NCBI GenBank assembly: GCA_052174015.1 | Contig: JBQMXM010000002.1 | Coordinates: 39,481-103,480, forward strand | Reading direction: 5' to 3' | Origin: JABCPO02 sp052174015 | GTDB lineage: Bacteria; Bacillota; Clostridia; TANB77; CAG-508 | Length of the DNA: 64,000 nucleotides | Shown here: one piece after another, positions 1-8,538 of the stretch | Layout: each line of letters opens with the position of its first letter | Numbering within the stretch: the first letter of the stretch is position 1 | Program-made: the position numbers and the translations under genes | Notes under the pieces: generated by a model | The model's database searches: none | Seen by the model: only the letters and a program-made list of their open reading frames with translations | What the model was told of the DNA's origin: nothing

Positions 1-129
1 TACTCTTCTTAAAGCGTTTCCAAGAGTAATACCATATCCTCTTTCTAATGGTTCACATACAAATTTGGCATATCTATTATTTATGTCATATTCAACACAT
101 TCTATATTTGGTTTTTCAAATTCTATCAT
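1..129 (-). CDS. rpoA: RNA polymerase alpha subunit, N-terminal fragment (runs off the window)
   Basis: The first 43 residues of the alpha subunit are visible, starting ATG at 129 behind an AGGGGGA ribosome binding site. They include ERGYGITLGNALRRV, the conserved start of the alpha N-terminal dimerisation domain. The gene follows rpsD as the last visible member of the ribosomal operon, the usual place in Bacillota. The rest of the gene lies beyond the left edge. Confidence 0.95.
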   Translation of the reverse strand, partial: MIEFEKPNIECVEYDINNRYAKFVCEPLERGYGITLGNALRRV

Positions 130-171
130 TTAGTCCCCCTGTAGGTTATTAAAAACCTAAAAATTATATTA

Positions 172-765
172 TTATTTAGAATAAAGCTCAACTATTAAGT
201 GTTCTTCTATTGGAAGATCTATTTCTTCTCTTTCTGGTGTTCTTAATACTTTTATGCTTAATTCTTCTTTAGTAACTTCTAACCATTCTACTACTCTTGC
301 AATTGTTCCATCAGCTATATTTCCTAATATTACTGGATGTTCTTTTTTGTTTTCTCTAACTTTAATTATATCTCCTTGTTTTACTAAGTATGAAGCTATA
401 TCTGTTTTTACTCCATTTACTTCAATTGAACCATGAGATATTAATTGTCTAGCTTGTGGTCTTGTTTTTGCAAATCCTGCTCTAAATAATACATTATCTA
501 GTCTTGTTTCAAGAATTTGTAATAAAATTTCACCTGTTTTTCCTTTTTTTCTTGAAGCTTTTTCAAAATAATTTTTAAATTGTTTTTCACTAACATCATA
601 AATGAATTTAGCTTTTTGTTTTTCTTTTAATTGAATTGCATAGTCTGTTGCTTTTTTTACTGTTCTTTTTGGTTTCCTTTCAGATGTCTTATTAATCCCA
701 ATATATGCTGGACTAATTCCTAAAGCTCTACATCTTTTTAAAACTGGAACATTAAATCTTGCCAT
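172..765 (-). CDS. rpsD: 30S ribosomal protein S4
   Basis: S4 binds 16S rRNA early in small-subunit assembly and in many bacteria represses its own operon. The protein is 197 residues, normal for the family, with an N-terminal MARFNVPVLKRCRALG and an S4 RNA-binding domain around residues 85-150 (RLDNVLFRAGFAKTRPQARQ). It lacks the zinc-binding cysteines found in some S4 forms. It sits between rpsK and rpoA in the alpha part of the operon. Confidence 0.98.
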   Translation of the reverse strand: MARFNVPVLKRCRALGISPAYIGINKTSERKPKRTVKKATDYAIQLKEKQKAKFIYDVSEKQFKNYFEKASRKKGKTGEILLQILETRLDNVLFRAGFAKTRPQARQLISHGSIEVNGVKTDIASYLVKQGDIIKVRENKKEHPVILGNIADGTIARVVEWLEVTKEELSIKVLRTPEREEIDLPIEEHLIVELYSK

Positions 766-791
766 ATCTTTCTCCTTTATATATTTTTTTA

Positions 792-1184
792 TTATACTCT
801 TCTTCTTTTTGGTGGTCTACATCCATTATGTGGAATTGGAGTTACATCTTTTATACTAGTTATTTCTAATCCTGCTGTTGCAAGTGATCTAATAGCTGTT
901 TCTCTTCCTGAACCTGGTCCTTTAATATAAACTGCTACTGATTTTAATCCCATATCTACTGCTTTTTTAGCTGCTGATTCTGCTACTTCTCCTGCAGCAA
1001 ATGGTGTGCTTTTTCTTGAACCTTTGAATCCTAAGTCTCCTGCACTTGCCCATGCTATTGCATTTCCTTGTTTATCTGTAATTGTTACAATAGTATTATT
1101 AAAGCTTGCATGAATGTGAGCTGCTCCTGCATCAAAAGTTATCTTTTTCTTTCTAGTTACTTTCTTCTTTCCAGCCTTAGCCAT
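792..1184 (-). CDS. rpsK: 30S ribosomal protein S11
   Basis: S11 forms part of the platform of the small subunit. At 130 residues it has the normal length, with the conserved core HASFNNTIVTITDKQGN and the C-terminal HNGCRPPKRRRV that contacts 16S rRNA. A strong GGAGGAAAAA site precedes the ATG. It lies 28 nt after rpsM in the order S13-S11-S4-alpha. Confidence 0.98.
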   Translation of the reverse strand: MAKAGKKKVTRKKKITFDAGAAHIHASFNNTIVTITDKQGNAIAWASAGDLGFKGSRKSTPFAAGEVAESAAKKAVDMGLKSVAVYIKGPGSGRETAIRSLATAGLEITSIKDVTPIPHNGCRPPKRRRV

Positions 1185-1212
1185 TTTTTCCTCCTCTGCT
1201 AATTTCTAATGC

Positions 1213-1575
1213 TTATTTTTTTCTACTTACTACCTTTTTTGGTCCTTTTCTTGTACGTGCATTATTTTTTGTATTTTGTCCTCTAACAGGTAGATTTTTT
1301 CTGTGTCTTAATCCTCTGTAACATCCGATTTCTCTTAATCTTTTAATATCTAATGCTACTTCTCTTCTTAAATCTCCCTCTACTGTATAGTTAGCTATTT
1401 CTTTTCTTATTTCGTTAACTTGGTCATCTGTTAAATCTTTTACTCTAGTATCTGGGTTTATTTTTACTTTTTTTAATATTTCGTTTGATAATTTTCTACC
1501 AATCCCATAAATATATGTAAGTGATATTTCAACCCTTTTATCTCTAGGTATATCAACTCCTGCTATACGAGCCAT
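1213..1575 (-). CDS. rpsM: 30S ribosomal protein S13
   Basis: S13 lies in the head of the small subunit and contacts the P-site tRNA. The 120-residue protein begins MARIAGVDIPRDKR and has the helix-two-turn-helix region (YIYGIGRKLSNEIL) and a basic tail ending RKGPKKVVSRKK. A GGAGG site lies just upstream. A 262-nt AT-rich gap separates it from rpmJ upstream, longer than most gaps in this operon. Confidence 0.98.
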   Translation of the reverse strand: MARIAGVDIPRDKRVEISLTYIYGIGRKLSNEILKKVKINPDTRVKDLTDDQVNEIRKEIANYTVEGDLRREVALDIKRLREIGCYRGLRHRKNLPVRGQNTKNNARTRKGPKKVVSRKK

Positions 1576-1837
1576 ATTTTATTCCTCCAAATTTTATATT
1601 TTATATATTTATTATTTATATTCTTATATTCTATATTTCTAATTTTATTTTATTTAAACTTTATTTATTTTACTTTTATTTTATACTTTACTTAATTATT
1701 TTTTTGATTATATTTTAATTATTTAAATTAATATAAGTTGAAATGTAATTTAAATGTGTTCATATAACAAAGGATGAGGTTGCTTTCTTATTTAAACATC
1801 TTTAAATTAGCCCTATATTAATTATTATTTACTAAGA

Positions 1838-1951
1838 CTACCCTTGTCTTTGCTTATGTTTAGGGTTTTCGCAAATTACCATTACTTTTCCTTTTCTTTT
1901 GATAACTTTGCATTTTTCACACATTGGTTTTACTGATGGTCTTACTTTCAT
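1838..1951 (-). CDS. rpmJ: 50S ribosomal protein L36 (zinc type)
   Basis: A 37-residue protein starting MKVRPSVKPMCEKCKV and ending NPKHKQRQG. The two cysteines of CEKC, a third cysteine in VICENPKH and the following histidine form the zinc-ribbon site of the C+ form of L36. An AGGAGGGT ribosome binding site lies just upstream. The gene lies between infA and rpsM, its usual place in Bacillota. Confidence 0.97.
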   Translation of the reverse strand: MKVRPSVKPMCEKCKVIKRKGKVMVICENPKHKQRQG

Positions 1952-1966
1952 CTTACCCTCCTGTTT

Positions 1967-2185
1967 CTATTTTTTTCTCCATGTAATTCTTGCTTTATTT
2001 AAGTCATATGGAGACATTTCTAATGTTACTACATCTCCTGGTAAAATCTTTATATTATTCATTCTTAATTTTCCAGATATATGAGCAATCACTTCATGTC
2101 CATTATCTAATTTAACTTTAAAAGTTGTATTTGGTAATGTTTCTACAACTGTTCCTTCAATTTCAATAAGTCCTTCTTTTGACAA
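1967..2185 (-). CDS. infA: Translation initiation factor IF-1 (TTG start)
   Basis: IF-1 is a small OB-fold protein that occupies the A site during initiation. I place the start at the TTG at 2185, giving a 72-residue protein beginning MSKEGLIEIEGTVVE, exactly the usual length. A TTG four codons upstream (2197) would add four residues, but its codons would be formed by the GGAGGG ribosome binding site that serves the inner start. The core NGHEVIAHISGKLRMNN and SPYDLNKARITWR are typical of the family. Confidence 0.95.
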   Translation of the reverse strand: MSKEGLIEIEGTVVETLPNTTFKVKLDNGHEVIAHISGKLRMNNIKILPGDVVTLEMSPYDLNKARITWRKK

Positions 2186-2298
2186 TTTGCCCTCCAAATT
2201 TTTACTTATTTGTATATTTTCATATAATATTTTAGTGTATAAAATATATAGTATATAAATACATAAACATACACTATAATTTTAACACTTTTTATCAT

Positions 2299-3066
2299 TT
2301 ATGTCAATAATTCTGCACCATTAGAAGTAATTAAAATTGTATTTTCATAATGTGCTGATAATTTACCATCTTTAGTTACAACAGTCCATCCATCTGGATC
2401 ACAATCTAATATCTGTCTACTTCCTTCAACTACCATTGGTTCAACTGCAATTGTCATACCTTCTATTAATCGTGGTCCACTTCCTTTTTTACCATAATTA
2501 GGTACGGCTGGGTCTTCATGCATTTCTTTTCCAATACCATGCCCTTGATATTCATGTATAACATCAAATCCATGTTTTTGTACATAATTACAAATAGCAT
2601 AAGAAATATCCCCAATCCTATTACCTGGTTTAGCTTGTTTTATTCCTTCAAAAAATGCTTTACGTGTTACATCTATTAGTTTTTGTGCATTTTTAGAAAT
2701 ATTACCTACTGCATATGTTCTTGCACAATCTGCATGATAACCATTTTTAGCTATAACTAAATCTACAGATACAATATCTCCATCTTTTAAAATTAGTTTT
2801 TTAGATGGAACTCCATGTATTATTTGGTCATTTACTGAAATACACGCATGTCCTGGAAATGGTGGATTACCTGGTATATGATTAGGATATAAATATTCTG
2901 CAGATGTTGCTCCTGCTTCTTCTATTATTTTTTTAATAACTAAATTCAAATCCCATGTTGAAATTCCTGGTCTAATACTTTTTTCTACTTCTTTATGAAT
3001 TTTTTTCATAATTTTACCAGCTTCTCTCATAAGTTCTATTTCTCTTGGTGATTTTATTTCTATCAT
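2299..3066 (-). CDS. map: Methionine aminopeptidase, type I
   Basis: Removes the initiator methionine from nascent proteins with a two-metal site. The 255-residue protein shows the expected ligands: two Asp (in DIVSVDL and HADCARTYA), the His of GHGIGKEMHEDP, and Glu residues in AVEPMVVEG and near the C-terminus (HYENTILIT). There is no N-terminal SH3-binding zinc finger. It lies between adk and infA, the standard secY-adk-map-infA order. Confidence 0.97.
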   Translation of the reverse strand: MIEIKSPREIELMREAGKIMKKIHKEVEKSIRPGISTWDLNLVIKKIIEEAGATSAEYLYPNHIPGNPPFPGHACISVNDQIIHGVPSKKLILKDGDIVSVDLVIAKNGYHADCARTYAVGNISKNAQKLIDVTRKAFFEGIKQAKPGNRIGDISYAICNYVQKHGFDVIHEYQGHGIGKEMHEDPAVPNYGKKGSGPRLIEGMTIAVEPMVVEGSRQILDCDPDGWTVVTKDGKLSAHYENTILITSNGAELLT

Positions 3067-3091
3067 TTTTCCCTCTTATCTAATAATATCT

Positions 3092-3754
3092 CTACTTGTT
3101 TTTAGATATATTCCAATCTATTTCTTTTAATATATCTTTTTCACTTTTATTTAATTTAATACTTGTTTCTATTGTAAACAATTTACCTGTTTTCTTATAG
3201 TATTCTATTAAATCATATGTTTTTTTATAATATTCTTCCAATCTTGTGACTACTTTTTCTTCTGTATCATCTGGTCTGCGAACTAATTTACTATCACATT
3301 TATCACACATCCATTCAGTTAATGGTTTTTTAGTTTTCAGATTATATATTGACTTACATTTAGGACATACAAGTCTATTAACAATTCTCTCTATAATTTC
3401 TTCTTTTGGAACTTCTAAATTAATTACTGCATCTAATTGAAATTTATTCTTTTTTAGCATTTGATATAATTCATCTGCTTGCACTATATTTCTTGGAAAT
3501 CCGTCAAGAATAAATCCATCCCTACAATCAATTTTTTTAATCCTGTCTTCTACCATTTTTAAAATATATTCATCTGGAACTAATTCTCCTTTTTCCATAA
3601 ATTCTTTAATTTGTGCTGAGTTCTTACCATTATTATTAATTTCATCTCTAAATAAGTCTCCTGTTGATATATGTGGAATTTCATAATATTTAGATATATA
3701 TGTACTCATTGTACCTTTTCCTGTTCCTGGTGCTCCTAGCATTACAATTATCAT
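3092..3754 (-). CDS. adk: Adenylate kinase (zinc-containing lid)
   Basis: Interconverts ATP plus AMP and two ADP. The 220-residue protein has the P-loop GAPGTGKGT at residues 7-15, the FPRN motif (DGFPRN), and a LID domain with four cysteines (CPKCKS and MCDKCDS), the zinc-binding form common in Gram-positive bacteria. It is separated from secY by 274 nt that hold two perfect inverted repeats, so it may have its own transcript. Confidence 0.97.
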   Translation of the reverse strand: MIIVMLGAPGTGKGTMSTYISKYYEIPHISTGDLFRDEINNNGKNSAQIKEFMEKGELVPDEYILKMVEDRIKKIDCRDGFILDGFPRNIVQADELYQMLKKNKFQLDAVINLEVPKEEIIERIVNRLVCPKCKSIYNLKTKKPLTEWMCDKCDSKLVRRPDDTEEKVVTRLEEYYKKTYDLIEYYKKTGKLFTIETSIKLNKSEKDILKEIDWNISKNK

Positions 3755-3872
3755 ATTATTTTCTCCTTTTACTAATAAATATAAAAAATTATATATTTAA
3801 TCCTCTATAATTATTATATATCAATTAACTTTTTTGTAAAGAAAATTAATTCCTTTTTAATATATTTAATAC

Positions 3873-3892
3873 ATCTAGTATATATACTAGAT
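3873..3892. repeat. Perfect 20-bp palindrome between secY and adk
   Basis: ATCTAGTATA is followed directly by its reverse complement TATACTAGAT. It lies 119 nt upstream of the adk start. With no loop it looks more like a dimeric protein-binding site than a terminator. No T-run follows on either strand. Confidence 0.6.
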
Positions 3893-3955
3893 ATACTACA
3901 TCTATTTAGTATGTTTATCTAATATGTCTTCATGTCTATTCTAAACTTAAATGCA

Positions 3956-3988
3956 ATAAGTAGCATAATTAGTGTTTATGCTACTTAT
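3956..3988. repeat. Perfect 13-bp hairpin just after secY
   Basis: ATAAGTAGCATAA is followed by a 7-nt loop and the exact complement TTATGCTACTTAT. It lies 40 nt past the secY stop codon. Reading the minus strand, no U-run follows, so it is not a canonical intrinsic terminator. It may be an RNA processing or 3'-end stabilising hairpin that splits the operon between secY and adk. Confidence 0.6.
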
Positions 3989-4028
3989 ATATTCTCATCT
4001 TTTGAAGTATTTATGTATTATTATTTTA

Positions 4029-5363
4029 CTATTCTAAAAATCCTTTTGTTTTTCTAACCATTAATTGAGATTCTAGTTGTTGAACAGTTTCTATAGCAAC
4101 ACCAACGATAATTAATATTGATGTTCCTCCAAAACCTAAATTTTGATGTAGAAATACATTTACTAACATTGGTATTATTGCTATTACACATAGGAATAAT
4201 GAACCAAATGCTGTTAATTTAACTACTACTTGTGATAAAAATTCATTTGTTGGTTTTCCTGCTCTAACTCCTGGTATGTATCCTCCATTTTGACGAATAT
4301 TTGTTGCTATTTCATCTGGATTAAATACTGCTAATGTATAGAAAAATGTGAATGCTATTATTAATATCATATATACTAATGCATGTCCTAGTATATACCA
4401 AATTGATGCATTATTTATTGTTGTTGCAACAGATAATGTATATAACCAATTTGCAAAACCTGATTTTCCTATTTGATTTGCAAAGAAAATTTGTATAATC
4501 ATTGCTGGAAAAGTTATAAATGATGATGCAAATATAACTGGCATAACTCCTGCCATAACAGGTTTAATTGGTATAAATGTATTTTGTCCTCCATACATTT
4601 TTCTACCAACTATTTTTCTTGAATATTGTATTGGTATTTTTCTTTCTGCTATATGTACATATACTACAGAAGTTATTAATAATAATATTCCAATAAATAG
4701 TCCTAACACTGATATTAATTTAATAACATTTATTGTTCCATTTTGTACAGTTTGAGAAATCATAGTAAATAATAAGTTTGGAACTGATGAAACAATACCT
4801 GCAAATATTAGCATTGATATTCCATTTCCGATTCCTTTCTTAGTTATTTTTTCTCCTACCCAAACTAAGAATGTTGTACCTGCAAGTAGTGATAATACTA
4901 TTGCAATACCTGGTATAACATATGAACCATTATATGGTGTGAATATTCTTGAATGTCTATATGCAATAAATAATCCTAATGATTGTACTAATGCTAGTAC
5001 AAATGTAATAATTTTAGTATATTTATTAATTTGTTTTTTACCTTGTTCTCCACCTTCTTTCATCATCATTTCTAATGAAGGAATTAACATTCCTAACAAT
5101 TGGACAATGATTGAAGCTGAGATATATGGACTAATGCTCATTGCAAATATTGATAATCTAGCAAAAGCTCCCCCTGTTATAAGGTTTACTAATCCTAAAA
5201 TACCATTTTGATTGTTATTCATAACATTATTTAAGACATTAAAGTCTACAAATGGTACACTTATATGTGATCCAAATCTAAATACTATTAATAATAATAG
5301 TGTAAATAATAATCTTCTTTTTACTTCTGGAACTTTTATTGCATCTTGAATAGTTTTAAACAA
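4029..5363 (-). CDS. secY: Preprotein translocase subunit SecY (TTG start)
   Basis: The channel subunit of the Sec translocon, 444 residues with about ten hydrophobic segments. Family motifs are visible: an N-terminal PEVKRRLLFTLLLLIVFRFG and the cytoplasmic loop FNPDEIATNIRQNGGYIPG. The start is a TTG directly after the rplO stop codon (5364), with GAGGTG placed correctly upstream. The zero-gap junction and TTG start suggest translation coupled to rplO. Confidence 0.97.
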   Translation of the reverse strand: MFKTIQDAIKVPEVKRRLLFTLLLLIVFRFGSHISVPFVDFNVLNNVMNNNQNGILGLVNLITGGAFARLSIFAMSISPYISASIIVQLLGMLIPSLEMMMKEGGEQGKKQINKYTKIITFVLALVQSLGLFIAYRHSRIFTPYNGSYVIPGIAIVLSLLAGTTFLVWVGEKITKKGIGNGISMLIFAGIVSSVPNLLFTMISQTVQNGTINVIKLISVLGLFIGILLLITSVVYVHIAERKIPIQYSRKIVGRKMYGGQNTFIPIKPVMAGVMPVIFASSFITFPAMIIQIFFANQIGKSGFANWLYTLSVATTINNASIWYILGHALVYMILIIAFTFFYTLAVFNPDEIATNIRQNGGYIPGVRAGKPTNEFLSQVVVKLTAFGSLFLCVIAIIPMLVNVFLHQNLGFGGTSILIIVGVAIETVQQLESQLMVRKTKGFLE

Positions 5364-5801
5364 TTAAATCACCTCTATCTTTCCTCCAGCTGCAACAATT
5401 GCTTCTGCAGCTTTCTTTGTGAATCTTTTGGCTTTTACATTTAATTTTTTATCTAATTTTCCAGTTGCAAGTATTACAATTCCATCTTTTGCTTTAGAAA
5501 TGATACCATCTCTAATTAAAGATTCTGCACTTACTTCTTCAGTTGTAGATAAATTTAACATGTTTAAAGTTACTTCTTGGTAATCTTTTTTAAACATTGC
5601 GTTTTTAAATCCTCTTTTTGGTAATCTTCTGAATAATGGTGTTTGACCTCCTTCAAATCCACGTCTTACACCTCCACCAGATCTTGCATTTTGACCTTTA
5701 TGTCCTTTTCCTGAAGTCTTACCTAAACCTGAACCTGCTCCACGACCTACTCTTTTTCTAGTCACTTTTTTAAATGCTGGTTTTAGATTCCCTAATTCCA
5801 T
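5364..5801 (-). CDS. rplO: 50S ribosomal protein L15
   Basis: L15 binds 23S rRNA late in large-subunit assembly. The 145-residue protein has the glycine-rich N-terminal stretch GRGAGSGLGKTSGKGHKGQ and the FEGGQTPLFRRLPKRGFKN motif. Its start lies 12 nt after the rpsE stop. In most Bacillota rpmD (L30) lies between rpsE and rplO; here there is no room for it. Confidence 0.97.
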   Translation of the reverse strand: MELGNLKPAFKKVTRKRVGRGAGSGLGKTSGKGHKGQNARSGGGVRRGFEGGQTPLFRRLPKRGFKNAMFKKDYQEVTLNMLNLSTTEEVSAESLIRDGIISKAKDGIVILATGKLDKKLNVKAKRFTKKAAEAIVAAGGKIEVI

Positions 5802-5813
5802 CTTGACCTCCTA

Positions 5814-6299
5814 TTATATTATTTCATTAACTTCTTTATCTCTTAATTTCGCTACTTCTTCTACTGTTCTCATATTTAATAATGCATCTAAAGTTGCTTT
5901 AACTACATTTCTTGGATTATTTGTTCCAATTATTTTAGCTTTAGCATCTTTATATCCTGCTATTTCTAATACTGATCTTGCAGCTCCTCCTGCGATTACA
6001 CCAGTACCTTCTTGTCCAGGTTTTACAACTACTTTAGCAGCTCCAAATTTACCTGTGAATTCATGAGGTACAGTTGTTCCAACTATTGGTACTTTTACAA
6101 TATTATTTTTTGCATTACTAACTGCTTTTACAATAGCGTCTGGAACTTCTGCTGATTTACCACTACCTATACCAACGTGACCTTCTCTGTCACCAATTAC
6201 TACAAGAGCAGAAAATCTTAACGTGTTTCCACCTTTTGTAACTTTTGTAACTCTTGAGATATGAATTACTTTTTCTTCATATTTTTTTTCTTTTTCCAT
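5814..6299 (-). CDS. rpsE: 30S ribosomal protein S5
   Basis: S5 takes part in translational accuracy and in mRNA unwinding. The 161-residue protein has an N-terminal double-stranded RNA-binding fold (EKVIHISRVTKVTKGG) and the C-terminal S5 domain with GVIAGGAARSVLEIAGYKD. It lies 25 nt after rplR. Confidence 0.97.
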   Translation of the reverse strand: MEKEKKYEEKVIHISRVTKVTKGGNTLRFSALVVIGDREGHVGIGSGKSAEVPDAIVKAVSNAKNNIVKVPIVGTTVPHEFTGKFGAAKVVVKPGQEGTGVIAGGAARSVLEIAGYKDAKAKIIGTNNPRNVVKATLDALLNMRTVEEVAKLRDKEVNEII

Positions 6300-6324
6300 T
6301 ATGAGTTGTTTCCTTTCTTATTTT

Positions 6325-6684
6325 TTAGAATTTTAACCCTACTTCGCGAGCAGATGAAGCAACTGCTTTTATAACTCCGTGATATAGGTATCCTGATCTA
6401 TCAAAAACTACTTCTTCTATTTTTGCATCTTTAGCTCTTTTTGCTATTAATTTTCCAATTTCTTTTCCTGCTTCTATGTTATTTGATTTAATTTTAAAAT
6501 CTTTTTCCATAGTTGAAGCAGATACTAAAGTTTTTCCATTTTCATCATCTATTAATTGAACGAAAATATTTTTATTACTTTTAGATACACACATTCTTGG
6601 TCTACTAGCTGTTCCTGCAATCTTGTTACGTAATCTTTGATGTCTACGTTTTCTTGCCTTTTTTTTATCAAATGCGTTAATCAT
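6325..6684 (-). CDS. rplR: 50S ribosomal protein L18
   Basis: L18 binds 5S rRNA together with L5. The 119-residue protein has the basic N-terminus KKKARKRRHQRLRNK and the conserved end DRSGYLYHGVIKAVASSARE. The 111-nt gap before it (after rplF) holds a perfect 10-bp hairpin at 6758-6784. Confidence 0.97.
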   Translation of the reverse strand: MINAFDKKKARKRRHQRLRNKIAGTASRPRMCVSKSNKNIFVQLIDDENGKTLVSASTMEKDFKIKSNNIEAGKEIGKLIAKRAKDAKIEEVVFDRSGYLYHGVIKAVASSAREVGLKF

Positions 6685-6757
6685 TTTATTCTCCTTCCAT
6701 TACTGTTTGAATTATTCAAGGTATATATCTCCTTTTAAATCCTATAAATTCATATCC

Positions 6758-6784
6758 TTTAAAAGGGATATACACCCTTTTAAA
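6758..6784 (-). promoter_or_regulatory. Perfect 10-bp hairpin between rplF and rplR
   Basis: TTTAAAAGGG, a 7-nt loop, then CCCTTTTAAA. It sits 11 nt after the rplF stop, and the same TTTAAAAGG string recurs downstream in the gap next to the rplR ribosome binding site. No U-run follows, so it is not a plain terminator. An RNA processing site or a regulator of rplR translation is possible. Confidence 0.5.
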
Positions 6785-6795
6785 ATCAACAATAA

Positions 6796-7332
6796 CTATT
6801 TACCTGTTTTTCCTTCTTTACGTCTGATTACTTCATAATCATACTTAATTCCTTTACCTCTATATACTTCTGGTGGTCTTTTTTCTCTAATATTTGCAGC
6901 AATTTGTCCAACTAATTGTTTGTCAATTCCTCTAACAGTTATTTTGTTATTTCCTTCAACATCAAAAGTTATTCCTGCTGGTGCTTCAACTTCTACTGGA
7001 TGTGAATATCCTAAAGCTAAAACTAATTTTGTTCCTTGTTTTTGCACTTTATATCCTACACCATTAATTTCTAGTTTTTTTGTAAATTCGTTTACAACAC
7101 CTTCCACCATATTATTTATAAGGGTTCTTGTTAACCCGTGTAATCCATCTAATTGTTTGATGTCTTTTGATTTAGTTACATTAATAACTCCATCTTTTAA
7201 TTCCACATTAATTTCTTTTACAAAAGTTCTTTCTAATTCTCCTTTTGGTCCTTTTACTTTAATTGTGTTTCCTTCTATTTTAACATCAACATTTTCTGGA
7301 ACTACTATAGGTTTTTTCCCTATTCTTGACAT
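6796..7332 (-). CDS. rplF: 50S ribosomal protein L6
   Basis: L6 lies near the factor-binding centre of the large subunit. The 178-residue protein begins MSRIGKKPIVVPENVDVKI and has the two tandem L6 folds. The C-terminal signature ANIREKRPPEVYRGKGIKY is intact. It follows rpsH by 25 nt. Confidence 0.98.
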   Translation of the reverse strand: MSRIGKKPIVVPENVDVKIEGNTIKVKGPKGELERTFVKEINVELKDGVINVTKSKDIKQLDGLHGLTRTLINNMVEGVVNEFTKKLEINGVGYKVQKQGTKLVLALGYSHPVEVEAPAGITFDVEGNNKITVRGIDKQLVGQIAANIREKRPPEVYRGKGIKYDYEVIRRKEGKTGK

Positions 7333-7357
7333 AGCTTCCTCCTATTATTTTCTTTTT

Positions 7358-7750
7358 TTACCAAATATATGCTAAAATTTCTCCACCTACTCCAAGTTCT
7401 CTTGCTTTTCTATCTGTAAGAATTCCTTGAGATGTAGATATTACTGCTGTTCCAAGTCCATTTAATACTTTAGGTACTTCATCTTTTTTTGCATATATTC
7501 TTAATCCAGGTTTACTTATTCTTTTAAGTCCTTTGATTACTGTATTACCCTTTACGTCATATTTTAATTCAATATTTAAAACTGGTTGTACTTCATTTTC
7601 TATTAACTTAAATGATTTAATGTATCCTTCTTCTAATAATAATTCTGCTATTGATTTTTTTAGATTAGAAGATGGTACTTCTACAGTTTTAAATTTTGCT
7701 TTATTTGCATTTCTTATTCTTGTTAGCATATCTGCAACTGGGTCTGTCAT
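7358..7750 (-). CDS. rpsH: 30S ribosomal protein S8
   Basis: S8 binds the central domain of 16S rRNA and in several bacteria represses the spc operon. I start it at the ATG at 7750 (MTDPVADMLTRIRNAN), giving 130 residues. An in-frame extension to 7780 runs through the AAGGAGG ribosome binding site and is not homologous. The C-terminus has the STSQGILTDRKARELGVGGE motif. Confidence 0.97.
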   Translation of the reverse strand: MTDPVADMLTRIRNANKAKFKTVEVPSSNLKKSIAELLLEEGYIKSFKLIENEVQPVLNIELKYDVKGNTVIKGLKRISKPGLRIYAKKDEVPKVLNGLGTAVISTSQGILTDRKARELGVGGEILAYIW

Positions 7751-7773
7751 TTTGGCCTCCTTCTTAAATTTTT

Positions 7774-7959
7774 TTACCAACTTGATTTTTTTACACCTGG
7801 GATTTCCCCTTTATGTGCTAGTTCTCTAAAGCATATACGACAAATACCATATTTTCTGATGTATGCATGTGGTCTTCCACATATTTGACATCTATTATAT
7901 TCTCTTGTTTTATATTTTTGTGGTTTTGCTTGTTTTACTTTTAAAGATTTTTTTGCCAT
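7774..7959 (-). CDS. rpsN: 30S ribosomal protein S14, zinc-binding (type Z)
   Basis: A 61-residue S14 with two CxxC pairs (CQICGRPH and CRICFRELA) that form the zinc ribbon typical of the short Gram-positive S14. It lies between rplE and rpsH, its standard place. A zinc-free paralogue often exists elsewhere in such genomes, but none is in this window. Confidence 0.97.
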   Translation of the reverse strand: MAKKSLKVKQAKPQKYKTREYNRCQICGRPHAYIRKYGICRICFRELAHKGEIPGVKKSSW

Positions 7960-7976
7960 TATATCCTCCTTTGATA

Positions 7977-8516
7977 TTACGCTTGAAATGGCATTCCTAA
8001 TAAAGTAAGTAATTCTTTAGCTTCTTCATTAGTTTTTGCTGTTGTTACAAAAGTTATATCCATTCCTCTTAATTTATCTACTTTATCATATTCTATTTCT
8101 GGGAATATTAATTGTTCTTTAATTCCTAATGAATAATTTCCTCTACCATCAAATGATTTTTTTGAAACTCCTCTGAAGTCTCTAACTCTAGGTAATGCTA
8201 GATTGAAAAACTTATATGCAAATTCATACATTTTTTCACCTCTTAATGTTACTGCACAACCTATTTTAGCTCCTTCTCTTAACTTAAAGTTTGCTACTGA
8301 TTTTTTAGCTTTAGTTACTATAGGTTTTTGACCTGTTATTTGTTCTAATTCTGAAAGTGCATTATCTAATGCTTTAGGATTATCTTTAACATCTCCAAGT
8401 CCTATATTTATAACTATTTTATTAAGTTTTGGAGCTTCCATAATTGATGAATAATTGAATTTTTTCATTAATTCTGGAATTGCTTCTTCTTTATATTTTT
8501 TTCTTAAAGCTTCCAT
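7977..8516 (-). CDS. rplE: 50S ribosomal protein L5
   Basis: L5 carries 5S rRNA into the central protuberance. The 179-residue protein has the N-terminal core APKLNKIVINIGLGD, the VTLRGEKMYEF region and the LPRVRDFRGVSKKSFDGRGN motif. It is 22 nt after rplX. Confidence 0.98.
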   Translation of the reverse strand: MEALRKKYKEEAIPELMKKFNYSSIMEAPKLNKIVINIGLGDVKDNPKALDNALSELEQITGQKPIVTKAKKSVANFKLREGAKIGCAVTLRGEKMYEFAYKFFNLALPRVRDFRGVSKKSFDGRGNYSLGIKEQLIFPEIEYDKVDKLRGMDITFVTTAKTNEEAKELLTLLGMPFQA

Positions 8517-8538
8517 AAATTCTCCTTATACTTATAAT

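Noticed and set aside
254..436. Plus-strand reading frames opposite the ribosomal genes (here and at many other places)
   Set aside because: They lie antisense to certain genes, lack ribosome binding sites and have unlikely amino-acid composition; they are shadows of AT-rich coding sequence.
1576..1837. A small gene in the rpsM-rpmJ gap
   Set aside because: No frame with a ribosome binding site is present; the gap is AT-rich and without strong structure.
2186..2197. Upstream TTG start for infA
   Set aside because: Its codons are the ribosome binding site of the inner TTG, and it would lengthen a protein whose 72-residue form is universal.
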